Positions 22,112 through 32,300 of a DNA stretch of 64,000 bases are shown here, piece by piece (position 1 is the first letter of the stretch; every line of letters begins with the position of its first letter). The stretch is from contig JAJVDF010001743.1 in NCBI GenBank assembly GCA_022410635.1, positions 37,128 to 101,127 on the forward strand, written 5' to 3'. The notes below the pieces were generated by a model, which was given only the letters and a program-made list of their open reading frames with translations, did no database searches and was not told where the DNA came from. This DNA comes from Tretioscincus oriximinensis. Lineage: Eukaryota; Chordata; Lepidosauria; Squamata; Gymnophthalmidae. A program made the translations under genes and the position numbers.

Positions 22112-23977
22112 CCCTTTTCAGGGGACGGTAACCCTGGGAGCGGTTAGGGCTGCTGGGAGGGCGAGATTGAGCCTGTTGGCGATGTCTAGGCCATTGCTGT
22201 TTAGGTTGCTGTTCCCTGTAGGGTCTGTAACCTCTGTTGGCCGGGAAGAACGGCCTACTGAAACCATAGGGTCTTCGGTTTGAGGGGTATCGTCGATCCC
22301 TACCTCCTCCCGTGGATGGAGCAGCTGTAGATTTGGTAGGCATAACTTTCTTTTTGCCCTTGGCCTCCACCAGGATGTCCTTTAAAGCCTCTTCGCCAAC
22401 GAGGATACCTCCAACGAAGGGAGCAGCAGCAAGATTAGCCTTAGCTGTGGCATCAGCATTCCAAAATTTGAGCCACAAGGCCCTTCTGGTGGCTACGTTG
22501 TATCCCATAGTCCTTGCTCCTAGGACCATCGAATCAAAGGCCGCGTCAGCCGACAAGGCTAATACTTTCTGGATGTATCGTAAAGGTTGGATAGCTTGTT
22601 GAGGAAGCACTCTGGCCGCAGATAAAGCGTTGGCCCATTTGTAGGCCGCGCGAGAAAAGAGACAGATTTGAGCCACTGACCTGGTCATAAGAGAAACCAG
22701 TTCAAATTCCTTGTGTAACAAGTTCTCCATCTTTTTTTCCTGGTCTTTTAGGGGTGTATCCCCCGGTTTAGGTGCCACCGATTGAGACAACATGGCGGCA
22801 ATCGGGGTGTCGACTAACTGAATCTTCCACAGTTGCTCCTCCCCCATATCTCCAGTAAAGAATTTACGTGGGATGGGAGGCAGTTTTAGCGCTTTGGCGG
22901 GATTCTCCCAAACCTTCAGGATATCCTGTTTAAAGGATTTTGGGAAGGGTGGAAAAAGTTGAGGCGCCATGGGTGCCAGGAGAAGGCTCTCCCTTTCAGC
23001 AGCGAGGTCATCCGTCTCAGGCTGTAAAGGTTTCATGTTTAGAGATGCCAGCATCTTGGGTAAGAGCTTGGCAAAATCTTCCAGGGAAAACAGCCTTGGA
23101 ACCATGGATTGAACCTCCTTGAGAGCTTGGTCATCATCCAAGTCCTCTTCATCCGAGAAGATACCTTGTAATTGGTCCTTCAAATACACGGAGGAGCCAT
23201 CTCCAATATCATCATCATCAGAGAAATGCGCTGGTTCCGGAGAAGCGGATCGAGCAGAGCTAGCCGTTGGAGATGTGGGAGCAGAAGCACTCCATTGTCT
23301 GGAAGTAGACGGAATGGCCAGAGGAGAACGTGCGTGAGAAGAGGAAGGTTGTTCAGAAACTCTGGATGAGGAATGTGTAGTCTTTTTGTCTTTGGAAGAA
23401 GGATAGTCTTGGATTTTTTAGCCTTCTTGGCCTTGGTTGTTGTGTCCTCATCTCTAGGAGTAACAGATGCAGACTTTCTTTTCTTAGAGGGTTCCTCTAA
23501 GTGGTGAGTGTTAGATTTAGATTTTCCTTTTTTAGGGCGAGGTTGCCCCTCATCATCCGAGGGGAGCACCCTTTTGGGCGCTCGACCGCGGTCGGAAGAT
23601 GCGTCATCAGCTCTGAAGATATCAAGGGCCGCTGAGGCCTCATATTGTCTAGATTGCGCATTAAGTCGAGCTTCAGCGGAGGCTGTGGCCGCAGACTGGA
23701 GGCGCACCATCTCCATCATGCCAGCCATAGAGCTAGTTAATTATTTTAATAGTTCTATGGTCAGGAGTTGTTGCTCCTGCTGGCGGTGTTGCTCCGCCTC
23801 CGGAGCCACGGGAGGAGGATCAGGCTCCATAACTTCCTGCCTCGTGGAGGCTTGGGCCTTGGATGAGGCCGGAGGCCGCGGCTCAGACCTCGCTGCAGGG
23901 CCTCTGCGTGGCCGCGTGGTCTCCTGGCCTTCCTTACGGCCCGTCGTGGCCTGGGCTGGTGGCTCTCCCGCCTCCAT
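22104..23977 (-). pseudogene. DIRS gag-like protein, one stop and one frameshift
   Basis: Presumed nucleic-acid-binding structural protein. Three frames form one gene: 23977-23741 (MEAGEPPAQ...), then an in-frame TAA at 23743-23741, then 23728 onward (MAGMMEMVRLQSAA), then a shift near 23,400 into the frame that ends at 22,104. The N-terminal half is rich in Lys/Arg/Ser with nuclear-localisation-like runs (KKAKKSK). The central part holds the recognisable DIRS gag block RALWLKFWNADATAKANL followed by PFVGG. The C-terminus is an Arg/Gln/Pro/Tyr-rich tail (RGYRPYREQQPKQQWPRHR) likely to bind RNA. There is no CCHC knuckle, as expected for DIRS. The true start is uncertain; 23977 is the first in-frame ATG after the minisatellite leader. 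Confidence 0.82.
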
Positions 23978-24089
23978 CCGCGTGGGCTCTACTGCGCCGG
24001 CTTTAGTGCCTTTACGCAGGTGCAGGAGCTCCGCGGAGCTGCTGAGTTTCCCGCCGCGTTTCCCGCCGCTGGATTCGGCGGCGGCCGAG

Positions 24090-24268
24090 GAGCCGCGCCG
24101 CGCTGGAGCCGCGCCGCGCTGAAGCCGCGCCGCGCTGGAGCCGCGCCGCGCTGGAGCCGCGCCGCGCTGGAGCCGCGCCGGAGCCGCGCCGCGCTGGAGC
24201 CGCGCCGCGCTGGAGCCGCGCCGCGCTGGAGCCGCGCCGCGCTGGAGCCGTGCCGCGCTGGAGCCGCC
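24090..24268. repeat. GC-rich 16-bp minisatellite in the DIRS leader
   Basis: About eleven copies of GAGCCGCGCCGCGCTG in tandem, with one truncated 11-bp unit (24170-24180), and single-base variants in the third and last units. It lies upstream of gag on the element's coding strand and forms the core of a CpG-rich block (about 23,870-24,660) in an otherwise AT-rich region. Translated frames through it are low-complexity artefacts. It may act as a promoter/enhancer array, which is inference. Confidence 0.92.
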
Positions 24269-24799
24269 TCCCGCGATTCAGCAAAATTTTAGTCCCCGGT
24301 TACCTGGGGACTGTCTCCTGCGGCGGATCTCGGCTTAGTCTTCCTCCAGGAACTCCGCTGCGCCGGCCGGCTGGGAGTTGAGCTGATGATTCCTGGATTC
24401 ACCACGTCGGGGCTTCCGAGCCGCGGCAGCAGGAGCGTGGCCTTCGCTCTCAACAGTCCTCCATTCCGCGGCTTGCAGAACGGGGCTGGAGGCGGAAAAA
24501 TTCTTTTAAAGGCGCCCTGCCGCGGGGCTGTTGAGTTTCCCGCCGTGTTGCAGGGGCGCGGATCGGTCCGGTCCTGGACCTTCAGACACGTGGCGAGGGG
24601 CGATGCTCCTTGGAGCCCCCCGAGCTCCGGAAGAGGGGGCCTGAGCCTCCACTCCCCCCGGCGTGATCAATCAATCCGACTAGGAAAGATTGTCACCCAT
24701 CCAAATTTATTTTCCTTTGTCCAAAAGACCAGTTGAAAGAGAAGGGAAAATCTTCAAGTTATTCCAGCCAACTCTCCTGCAAGAACAAAGCGACAGAAA

Positions 24800-24933
24800 G
24801 GACTGGGCCTCCCTAGGTGGGCGGGGTGATATAACCCAGGGAGGTACCATTCTGTCGCTTTCCTGCAGGGGGGTTCGATGGAATAACCCATGGTAAGAGC
24901 CGGTATCCCTTCCCGGTTCCATCTTCCGTGAAA
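24800..24933. repeat. DIRS right inverted terminal region
   Basis: The inverse of 18682-18797. The outer end reads CCCGGTTCCATCTTCCGTGAAA and stops at GAAA (24930-24933), after which flanking DNA (TGTTTATTCTAAAC) begins. Confidence 0.92.
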
Positions 24934-24947
24934 TGTTTATTCTAAAC

Positions 24948-25232
24948 AGAAGAAGAAGAACTGGGTACTTATACCCCGCTTTTATCACCTTTCAAAGGGA
25001 CTCAAAGCGGCTTACAAGGGTATTTTGTAGAAGGCTGACATTCTATCTTCCCCACCAGGCTCTGGTGGTTCCCGTGTATCTACTTACAATCAGTTGCAAT
25101 TTCTTGCAATTTATGCTTTCGAATAACTAGGTTGGCTAGAGCTACAGGCTAGTAGAAGGTGCCCACCCCTCCCCAGGGCTTCGAAACCCCATCTCCCAGC
25201 TGAGAGACAGATTCCTTAGAAACTGAGCAACA
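24948..25232 (-). mobile_element. tRNA-derived SINE, copy 2
   Basis: The same SINE as at 14.0 and 28.2 kb, reading on the minus strand from a worn tRNA-like head near 25,232 (CTCAGTTTCTAAGGAATCTGT, then GGGGTTTCGAAGC) to a GAA-repeat tail at 24,948-24,960. The B-box part is clear, the A box is degraded. It adjoins the right DIRS boundary, so the DIRS element inserted within about 15 bp of this SINE's 3' tail. Confidence 0.78.
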
Positions 25233-27759
25233 GGAGTCAATGAGGGAATTTATTTGTTAAACTCACACCAAGTCTGTCTCATTTCACTTTTGTTCCAGGT
25301 GGCTTTAGATCAGTGACTGTGCTGACCTGACCTGATTAGGATACTTTCCTTTCCTGGTGAAGATGAATCCATTCACACACAGTTTTTAAAAGGAGCTTAT
25401 GAAGACATATAAAAGGCATTCCCAGGGTAACAACTAAAATGTTAAATTAGACTTTGACAGCAGAACATTACATTCCAGGTAGATTAGAAAACTATGCTGC
25501 AAATTACTGCTCATAATTTTTTTCCTAGTACTTATTTGCATTTTATTATGGCACATATGGAATGCACATGCAAGTTTGATTTATTTCAAGCTGCAAGGAT
25601 CTCTTTGATGACACTTTTTGTGCCAGTGATGAAAAGAGCTATCATTTCTAACAGGAGTGGTTTGACTGCAATATTAATGTTGGATTTCTGTCAAATTCTA
25701 TATAACCAGCTTTCCTAAATTGACATGACTGGCAAGTAACCATGGTTTTTCTTTTCTCTCATTTTGGTGGATAAACATTCTGGGTCCAACAGATAAATTA
25801 TTTTTACACCTCAAGAGGAAAAGTGCAGAGCACAATGTTCCCAATGACTGAACAAATGAATAACAAATGAGAAACCGTATAATCAGCCAGCCAATGCTAA
25901 TCACATCTCAGCTTAGAATGGGAGCTCTAAGTGAGACCACTTCACCAGATGCAGAAATTAGGTGCTAAAAGATGGCTTCTAATGGAAAAAATAATAACAA
26001 TCATCTAAATAAGCATATGAACATGCTGAAAACCAAGGATCCTTTTCTCTAATGGTATCCCTGAATGACTTCTTAAAATAGGGATGGGGATTACTGGGTT
26101 TTATTTGTTTTTGGAAAGAGTTTATAAAGATTGACTTGAGCTCTGTTTTTATGTTAGGTTCATCAATGGAGGCCATGGTAATATAGTTTTGAACTCTAGC
26201 TCTGCTTGACACCAACCATGATGGAAGGTTATGGATGCTAATAGTTATATTCTGCCAACATTTGAAAGCTTGCAAGCTTCCCTTTTTTGTGGTTACACAT
26301 AGTGAAGGAAGTTGCTCAAACGCGCTTTAGAAACAATAGCATATGGCCCCCATATTCTTACATCATCTTTTCTAGCTTGAATATTTTATGTATTTAAACT
26401 GTGTACAAATACAGCTTGACAGTATTTTTTTATTTATTAAGGCATCTTACAGATTAGCAAGAAAAAAGTAAGTGGCATGAGATGTATCTAAAGGAGTAGA
26501 CTATTGCTACTCCTATTGCCTATTTTTTTCTTGTTAGTCTCTAAGATATTATGAGTCCCCATTCTAAATATTCTAGACACAGACTAATTATGGTTATTTC
26601 TCTGAAATCTTGTAATTGCATGAATGCAGCTTGTGATTTACTATGTCTTTTCTCACTAAGGCCATTGTAATTAGCCCATCTTTGACCATTGTTTGGTAAA
26701 GAAGAGTTTGGAAATCCATAAACTTTACATATGTATTTAATAAAAATGTACCAAGAGTCAAAGGTCACTTTTTAAGAAATTATAATTTTAATATATTGTG
26801 GGTGGTAATACTTTTAAATAAATTGTTTTAATCCTTGAGGGATTTATACATGAAAGCCAGTTTATTAACATTTCTCTGTGGTGAAAATTTTATATCATTA
26901 ATGTACATGAGTTAAAATGTTTGAGAATAGTCTGTTGTTGGATACATAGATGTTTCATATAACGCCATGATTTATATGAAATATATTTGTATATAAATAC
27001 TATTTTTAGTGTGGCCAACTAATGGCTTTTAGAATGAATGCTGGAACACTACGCCCAGGCAGAAACAGGCAGGGTATCTCTAAAGACCATACTTCAAGGA
27101 ATCAAAACACATGAAGATTTTACTTTAGTCTTAATATTTAGAATCAGATTGTGAGTCATGGTGTGTCTTAAGGTACTGGACTACATGAACTGTAGTCAGA
27201 CCCAGTAGAGGTTCCTTTTAAGTTCTACTACAATGACATGCTTTATTTCTTGAAAACATTTATTCAATGTGGTTGGTTCTGCATTTACCATTCTGTGACA
27301 CTCCTGTTGATTCATTGTAGCTCATTTGTATCACCAGCATGTGCTTTGTACAACTGTCTTCAGTCCTAAAGAATTTGAACTAAATGAGGAAAACAAAACA
27401 AAACCACTTATTTGTGATTCCCAGTACAGTTCAAAACCAGAAGTGGTTTTCAGTCCATTTCTTCAAGACTGGTTTCAAAACACACATGTTTCTAGGTAGC
27501 TTGTAATTCTGCATGAAACATACTTTGTACCTCAAGGCTCTCACTTCTACTTGACACACCCATGCACATGTTCAAAAAGCTGTTCAAAATAGCTTAAAAG
27601 TGATAGTAATGGGGGCTACTTTTCCCATCCCCTCTCTAGTCCAGATTAAAACCTGAGAATGAATTTTGAAAGCATGTTTTAATATGGAATGGAGCAATAA
27701 TATGCAGATGCTATGACCTGTTTTGAATTACTTTGAAGATGCAGCCTAACATACAAAAG
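25233..27759. other. No recognised gene
   Basis: About 2.5 kb of AT-rich DNA; all ORFs are under 100 codons and without motifs. No SINE or LINE tail is recognised. Confidence 0.5.
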
Positions 27760-28124
27760 CATCAGTGGCGGCCACTGAGTGCTCCACAGGGGGTTTGATG
27801 GCACAGCGCATAGTTATTTTGGCAATTTTACCTTCATTAGTGGCTCCAATTCCCTGTGGGAACCACAATGCTGGGGAACTCCATCCTCCATCCGCCAACA
27901 TGGCGCTACCGGTGCCACCCTCTCTTCCAGCAGCCTATGGGATGGCTCCTCCTTCCTTCTCCTTGGCTGCTGGGAGTGCCATATTGGGGGAATGGATGTC
28001 AGAGTTCCCCAAACATGGCAGTTTCCACGAGGAAACGGAGCAACTATTGAAGGTAAAAATCGCCAAAATAACTATATGCACTCCGTCACCAAACCCCCGT
28101 GGAGTTCTCAGCAGCCAGCTGAAG
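27760..28124. mobile_element. Hairpin MITE, ~360 bp, long inverted arms
   Basis: The outer arms match over about 65 bp. The left arm (27,766-27,832: GGCCACTGAGTGCTCCACAG..., GCATAGTTATTTTGGCAATT) corresponds to the reverse complement of the right (28,056-28,118). The match continues inward through GTTCCCC / GGGGAAC and CAACATGGCGCT / AGTGCCATATTG to a centre near 27,945. The whole element is therefore one imperfect palindrome, with no coding capacity. ORFs crossing it are by-products of the symmetry. The superfamily is unknown because no clean target duplication is visible. Confidence 0.75.
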
Positions 28125-28220
28125 TAGTCAAGTTCACTGATGACACTAAACTTTTTAAGGTTGTGAAAAGTGAAAGTGATTATAAGTAGCTCCAGAGTGT
28201 TTGAAATTGGGATAGTGGGA

Positions 28221-28527
28221 CCAGGCACGGATAGCTCAATTGCTTAGGAATTCGTCTCTCGCCTGGGAGATGGGGTTTCGAAACCCTGTGTGGGACGTGG
28301 GGAGGGGTGAGCACCTTCCACTAGCCTGTAGCTCTAGCCAACCCAGCTATTCGAAAGCATGAATTGCAAGAAATTGCAACTGACTGCAAGTAGGTACATG
28401 GGAACCACCATAGCCTGGTGGGGAAGATAGAATGAAAGCCTTCGGGCAAAATATATCCTTGTAAGCCGCTTTGTGTCCCTTTGAAAAGTGAGAAAAGCGG
28501 GGTATAAGAACCAAGTTCTTCTTCTTC
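28221..28527 (+). mobile_element. tRNA-derived SINE, copy 3 (best preserved)
   Basis: A complete ~307-bp SINE inserted in CR1 copy 5. The order is tRNA-like head, conserved body (AGCTCTAGCCAACCCAGCTA, TAGCCTGGTGGGGAAGATAG), and a tail GTAAGCCGCTTTGTGTCCCT...GAAAAGCGGGGTATAAGAACC ending in (TTC)n. An AGTGG motif on each side (28,214-28,218 and 28,530-28,534) is a possible short target duplication. The 3' end should resemble the LINE that mobilises it, but I could not identify that partner in this window. Confidence 0.8.
28232..28285 (+). promoter_or_regulatory. Internal pol III promoter of the SINE (A and B boxes)
   Basis: The A box TAGCTCAATTG (28232-28242) fits TRGYNNARNNG at every position. 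The B box is TTTCGAAAC within GGGTTTCGAAACCC (about 28,275-28,285), one mismatch from GWTCRANNC. The ~43-nt spacing is tRNA-like. This supports a tRNA origin, but it is not a functional tRNA gene: the acceptor and anticodon stems do not close. Confidence 0.7.
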
Positions 28528-29392
28528 AAAGTGGCAAATGCATTTCAACTTAAGCAAGTGCAAAGTCATGCACATTGGGGCAAAGAACCCCAAATACTCC
28601 TACCAACGGATGGGAACCAAGTTTTCTGTGACAGAACAAGAGAAAGATCTTGGTGTGTTGGTGGACAATTCAATGAAGGTGTCAAGCCAGTGTACAGCAG
28701 CAGCAAAAAAAGCAAATTCAGTGTTGGGGAGCATAAGGAAATAAATCAAAAACAAGTGAGCAAGTGTTGTTTTTGTCTCTTTATAAATCTGTGGTGAGAT
28801 ATTGTGGAACTAGAGAAAGTGCAGAAAAGGGCTACAAGAATGATCAAGGGACTGGAGCATCTCCCTTATGAAGTCAGGCTGCAATGTCTCGACCTCTTCA
28901 GCCTCAAAAGGAGGAGTTTGAGAGGTTATCTAATTGAAGTGTATGAAATCATGCATGGAATGGATAAGGTGAATAGGGAAAAATGTTTTCTCTATCACAC
29001 AACACTGGGACCAGGGAACATTCCTTGAAATTGGTGGACATAAGAATGAGGACAGAAAAAGGAAAGTATTTTTTCAGTCAGTGGGTCACTGGCCTTTGGA
29101 ATTTACTTCCAGAGAAGGTGCTGGTGGCTAATAGCCTGGATAAGACAGAATTAGACAGGTTGGATGTCTGTCTAGGATGGATGTCTGGATGCTGCCTCCA
29201 GGTTGGAGCATCAGGCAAGGATTCCTGAAATACCATTTGCAGGGTGCTGAGTATAGGTGCATATTTTGCCTTCTTTTTCCCAGACTACCTGGGTGCAGTT
29301 GATGGGCTTGTATGAGAGGCAGAATGCTGGACTAGATGGGCTTCACCCTGATTCATCAAGGCTCCTCTTATGTTCTTATGTTCATGCAGTGT

Positions 29393-31599
29393 CACTTAGG
29401 ACTGCACCAGAACTGTGCAGTCTGCATGCCAGCAGAAACAGACATGGTCTTTATGGAACACACTGGCCACATACAGTATCTCCCATGCCTGGAAACCATG
29501 AAAGTGGGACAATGAAAAATGCTAGAGAACAGAAAGCCAAGGGCAGTTCACAAGCCCAAGACTATCCAAATCCTAACTATGCCTTGTAGATGGCAAGTCC
29601 TCTACCTATTTGGATATTTCAACGCATTAATATGCTATGCAAGATTCATAAGTACTGCTTAAATCGATAAGCCAAACCTTCCATCTCTAAGACTTAGGGA
29701 CAAGTTTGAAGAAATACAGAAGAAGGGATAGAGTTGCAATTAAATTGATATACAATCTACAATTCAACTTTTTAGGATATCAATACTTGACAGAGTTGTG
29801 GAGATAATAGCTTTCAAAAAATGGAAAACGTTAGTCTCATTTGCATGCCAGGGAAATTTTGTTTTTGGCCTTAAAGCTGCTTGGAAACAGGCAAACTGCT
29901 TCCAAAGCACTGTTTTCTGCCTGCCACATACTTGGCCCAGGACACTTTTTCTGAACAAGGTTGTTGGGCCCACAGGGTGTGCCTGTGATGATTCTATTTT
30001 GGTTTTTCATGTTAAAATCTCAGCATCTAAAGTATTTTCAGAAACCTTTCAGAGGTATTCTATTTAGAAATATTTTAACTTCTTCCTTTAAGCTAAGATT
30101 AAGTATCATTCCCAAGTTGTGCTTTAAATTAAGTTCCCTAGCAATTTCCTTTTTAAAAATCCATATGTTTCTAAATTGGCCTAAGGACAAAGTAAACCTG
30201 ATCCAGATTTATAAATTATAAATGAGTAAATCATAGTTGAAAGGTTCATAATTCTAACAGTCTTCCTAGATGTGCCTGGTATGTCAGGGGAAACCACAGA
30301 AATGATAGCAATCTTTGTCATTTTGATGATAAAATGAGTATTCTGAAATGGGAACAAAACCTTGATTTGATTAACATGGTTCTCAAATTTACTTTCTCAC
30401 AATAGCAATAATAGGTTGTGTCTTGTATTCTTCTTATGAAAGAAATATTAGCTTTCAAGATGACATTTTAAGTAATCTAAACAATCAGAGTATGAAAAGT
30501 GAATCCTTCTAACAAGATAATGGAAGGATCTGACAGCTGCAAAGAATTATTTCTATGGGGTATAGTAAGCACACTCCATCTCTAAACCTCTTGAAAATGT
30601 TAATCAGCACCAAATAAAGAACAATGAAAAATGGCTGCATTCTTCCTTGGAGACAAGATTTGGAACAAGTCATTTTGCACATGACTGGAATATCTTAAGT
30701 GTTCAGAGATTTAAATATCTGGTTTTAATAGGTTTCTTCCCACTGGGAGAGACACTTTTGATTATCTATGACCTCTACCAATTATCATGATTTTCCCCAT
30801 AGGCCAGCCATAATTTTAATAACTCATGAAACTAAGCTTGTAGGTTCTATAAAATGCCAGAAATGTACTTGAACTTTTTTTTCCCATTACAAAACTAGTC
30901 ATTGCTACCTGACCTTTTTTCAATCCACTTTTTTATTTCAGCTAGTTATACTTGACTCATTAAAATGTTTAACTTTTGAGCAAAGGTTTCTCTCATAGCT
31001 GTAACTTCTTCCTGTACACAGATGTGAAGTCTTTATTATCATAATGCACATTTATTCAGAAGAGCTTTTGATCATGATTTATACCAAATATTGCACCATA
31101 CATGGCATATCATGGAAGGCTTTATTATAAACGTTGCATAAGTGTTGATCACAACTGAAAACAAGGGGCATTCTAGGACTGAAGTCTTCCAGATGCATCT
31201 GAGCTGTGAACATTCACAAGAGATCTACAAAGTTACAATATCTAACTGGAAGAGAAGAAAGGAAAATATGGCAGTTTGAATGGAAGAACACCTTACTGTA
31301 ATAAGAAATGTGGAAAGTAATATTCAAGGTTGCTTGGAGGAAAAGGAGAAAAGTTACGAAAAAGGAGATAGTTGAGGAAAGATTGTTTTTGGATACCAAC
31401 AAATGGTGGCTCCTGCTTAACAGACTGGGGATGCAGTTTTCTTGGAACAATTCTAATGTTCTTAGTTCTAATGGGAGATTAAACCCTTAATCTTCTAAAG
31501 CAGATTGCTTTGCGTTTGAACTACAGATACTCTCACTGGTAAAACAGTGTTAAAAGATGGGAGAAAAGACCAGTGTATTAAGGAAGTTGTAGCGATTAG
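29393..31599. other. No recognised gene
   Basis: About 2.2 kb of AT-rich DNA without recognised repeats or motif-bearing ORFs. Confidence 0.5.
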
Positions 31600-32300
31600 T
31601 ATGCAAGATGGTACCGTACACCAGTCCAACTGTCCCATATAACAGGGGCCTCAACATCATGCTGGCATAACTGCTCTACAAGGGGTACATACTTTCATAT
31701 GTGGGCTCAATGTCCCGCAATTGTAACTTTTAAGACAATAATATTAAATGAGATAAAACTCATTACAAATATAGACCTCCCAGTGGATGACTTATTTTGG
31801 TTTACTGTAAGAATTTCTGTCCCNATACCAGATTACNAAACCTCTTATTTTATAAAAAGAGCTGTCTGGGNGGCGCATTTAGTAGTAGCTAGGGGTTGGA
31901 AAGATAAGGCACAATGGTNTCTAAATCTTTGGTATGACTACTTAGNAGAATTTATGCTACAAGANGCCATCCGGGAAAAAAGGTTGTATTTACAAGGTTT
32001 TACCATAAATCATCCCTGGAGAAATAACTGGAAAAGCTTAATAAATTTCGGTGTAAATAGACAAGATTCTATCATTAGGTACATTATACAGCTTATCTCC
32101 CAATTGCATATTATGTAAGGCTCTTTTTACTTGATTTCCTAGGTGGTGGTGGAGGGGAGGGATAACCATTGTATTACTATCTTTATGATAAATGTTCTTA
32201 CAAATCTATATTGTACAATGTGAATTGTGAAATACTGTAACAATCACTGCAATAGCACTGTAATAATAATGTTACCAATAATAATAATAATAATAAAATA
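31600..32300 (+). mobile_element. L1-superfamily LINE 3' end with (AAT)n tail
   Basis: 5'-truncated. The reading frame gives WYRTPVQLSHITG, CWHNC, RGTYFHMWAQCPAI (the L1 C-terminal CWxC...H-W--CP motif), and then ARGWKDKAQW and NLWYDYL blocks typical of the extreme L1 C-terminus, ending at the stop near 32,118. A ~150-bp 3' UTR with a G-rich segment follows, and then an (AAT)n tail at 32,277-32,297. The open part spans 139 codons but has six ambiguous bases. There is no polymerase core, so it is a dead copy. Confidence 0.88.

Larger units (their letters stand above)
18635..24933 (-). mobile_element. DIRS-type tyrosine-recombinase retrotransposon, near full length
   Basis: A 6.3-kb element read on the minus strand: right terminus, GC-rich leader, gag, RT-RNase H, tyrosine recombinase, internal complementary region, left terminus. 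DIRS elements replicate through reverse transcription to a circular DNA, which a tyrosine recombinase inserts without making a target duplication. All expected parts are present. The termini are inverted (18682-18797 against 24800-24925). The internal region 19060-19161 is complementary to both outer ends joined together. GAAA lies at both boundaries and at the circle junction, which suggests the recombination site. Gag has one stop and one frameshift, and the recombinase has several frameshifts, so the copy is not autonomous. RT-RNase H is intact apart from one ambiguous base. The many surviving CpGs suggest a fairly recent insertion. Confidence 0.95.
28125..29392 (+). mobile_element. CR1-clade LINE 3' part (family A, copy 5), split by a SINE
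   Basis: The longest family-A copy. It starts within the polymerase palm: VVKFTDDTKLFKVV, the A-D-D-type motif with Ala changed to Thr. It is interrupted at 28,221-28,527 by a SINE and resumes with MHFNLSKCKVMHIGAKNPKY, EKDLGVLVDNSMKVSSQCTAA and KKANSVLGSIRK. The tail follows at 28,804-29,228 (KVQKRATRMIKGLEHLPYEV, RGYLIEVYEIMHGMDKVNRE). The 3' UTR ends in CTCCTCTTATGTTCTTATGTTCATG at about 29,370-29,392. Multiple stops and shifts make it inactive. Confidence 0.9.

Noticed and set aside
19196..24284. Plus-strand ORFs up to 204 codons across the DIRS element
   Set aside because: They are antisense shadows of gag, RT-RNase H and the recombinase, with no motifs of their own.
24012..24292. Two 90-codon ORFs on opposite strands in the DIRS leader
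   Set aside because: Both are translations of the 16-bp GC-rich minisatellite, giving repetitive Ala/Arg strings; not genes.
28232..28285. tRNA gene
   Set aside because: A and B boxes are present but the cloverleaf does not close and the segment is the head of a dispersed SINE.
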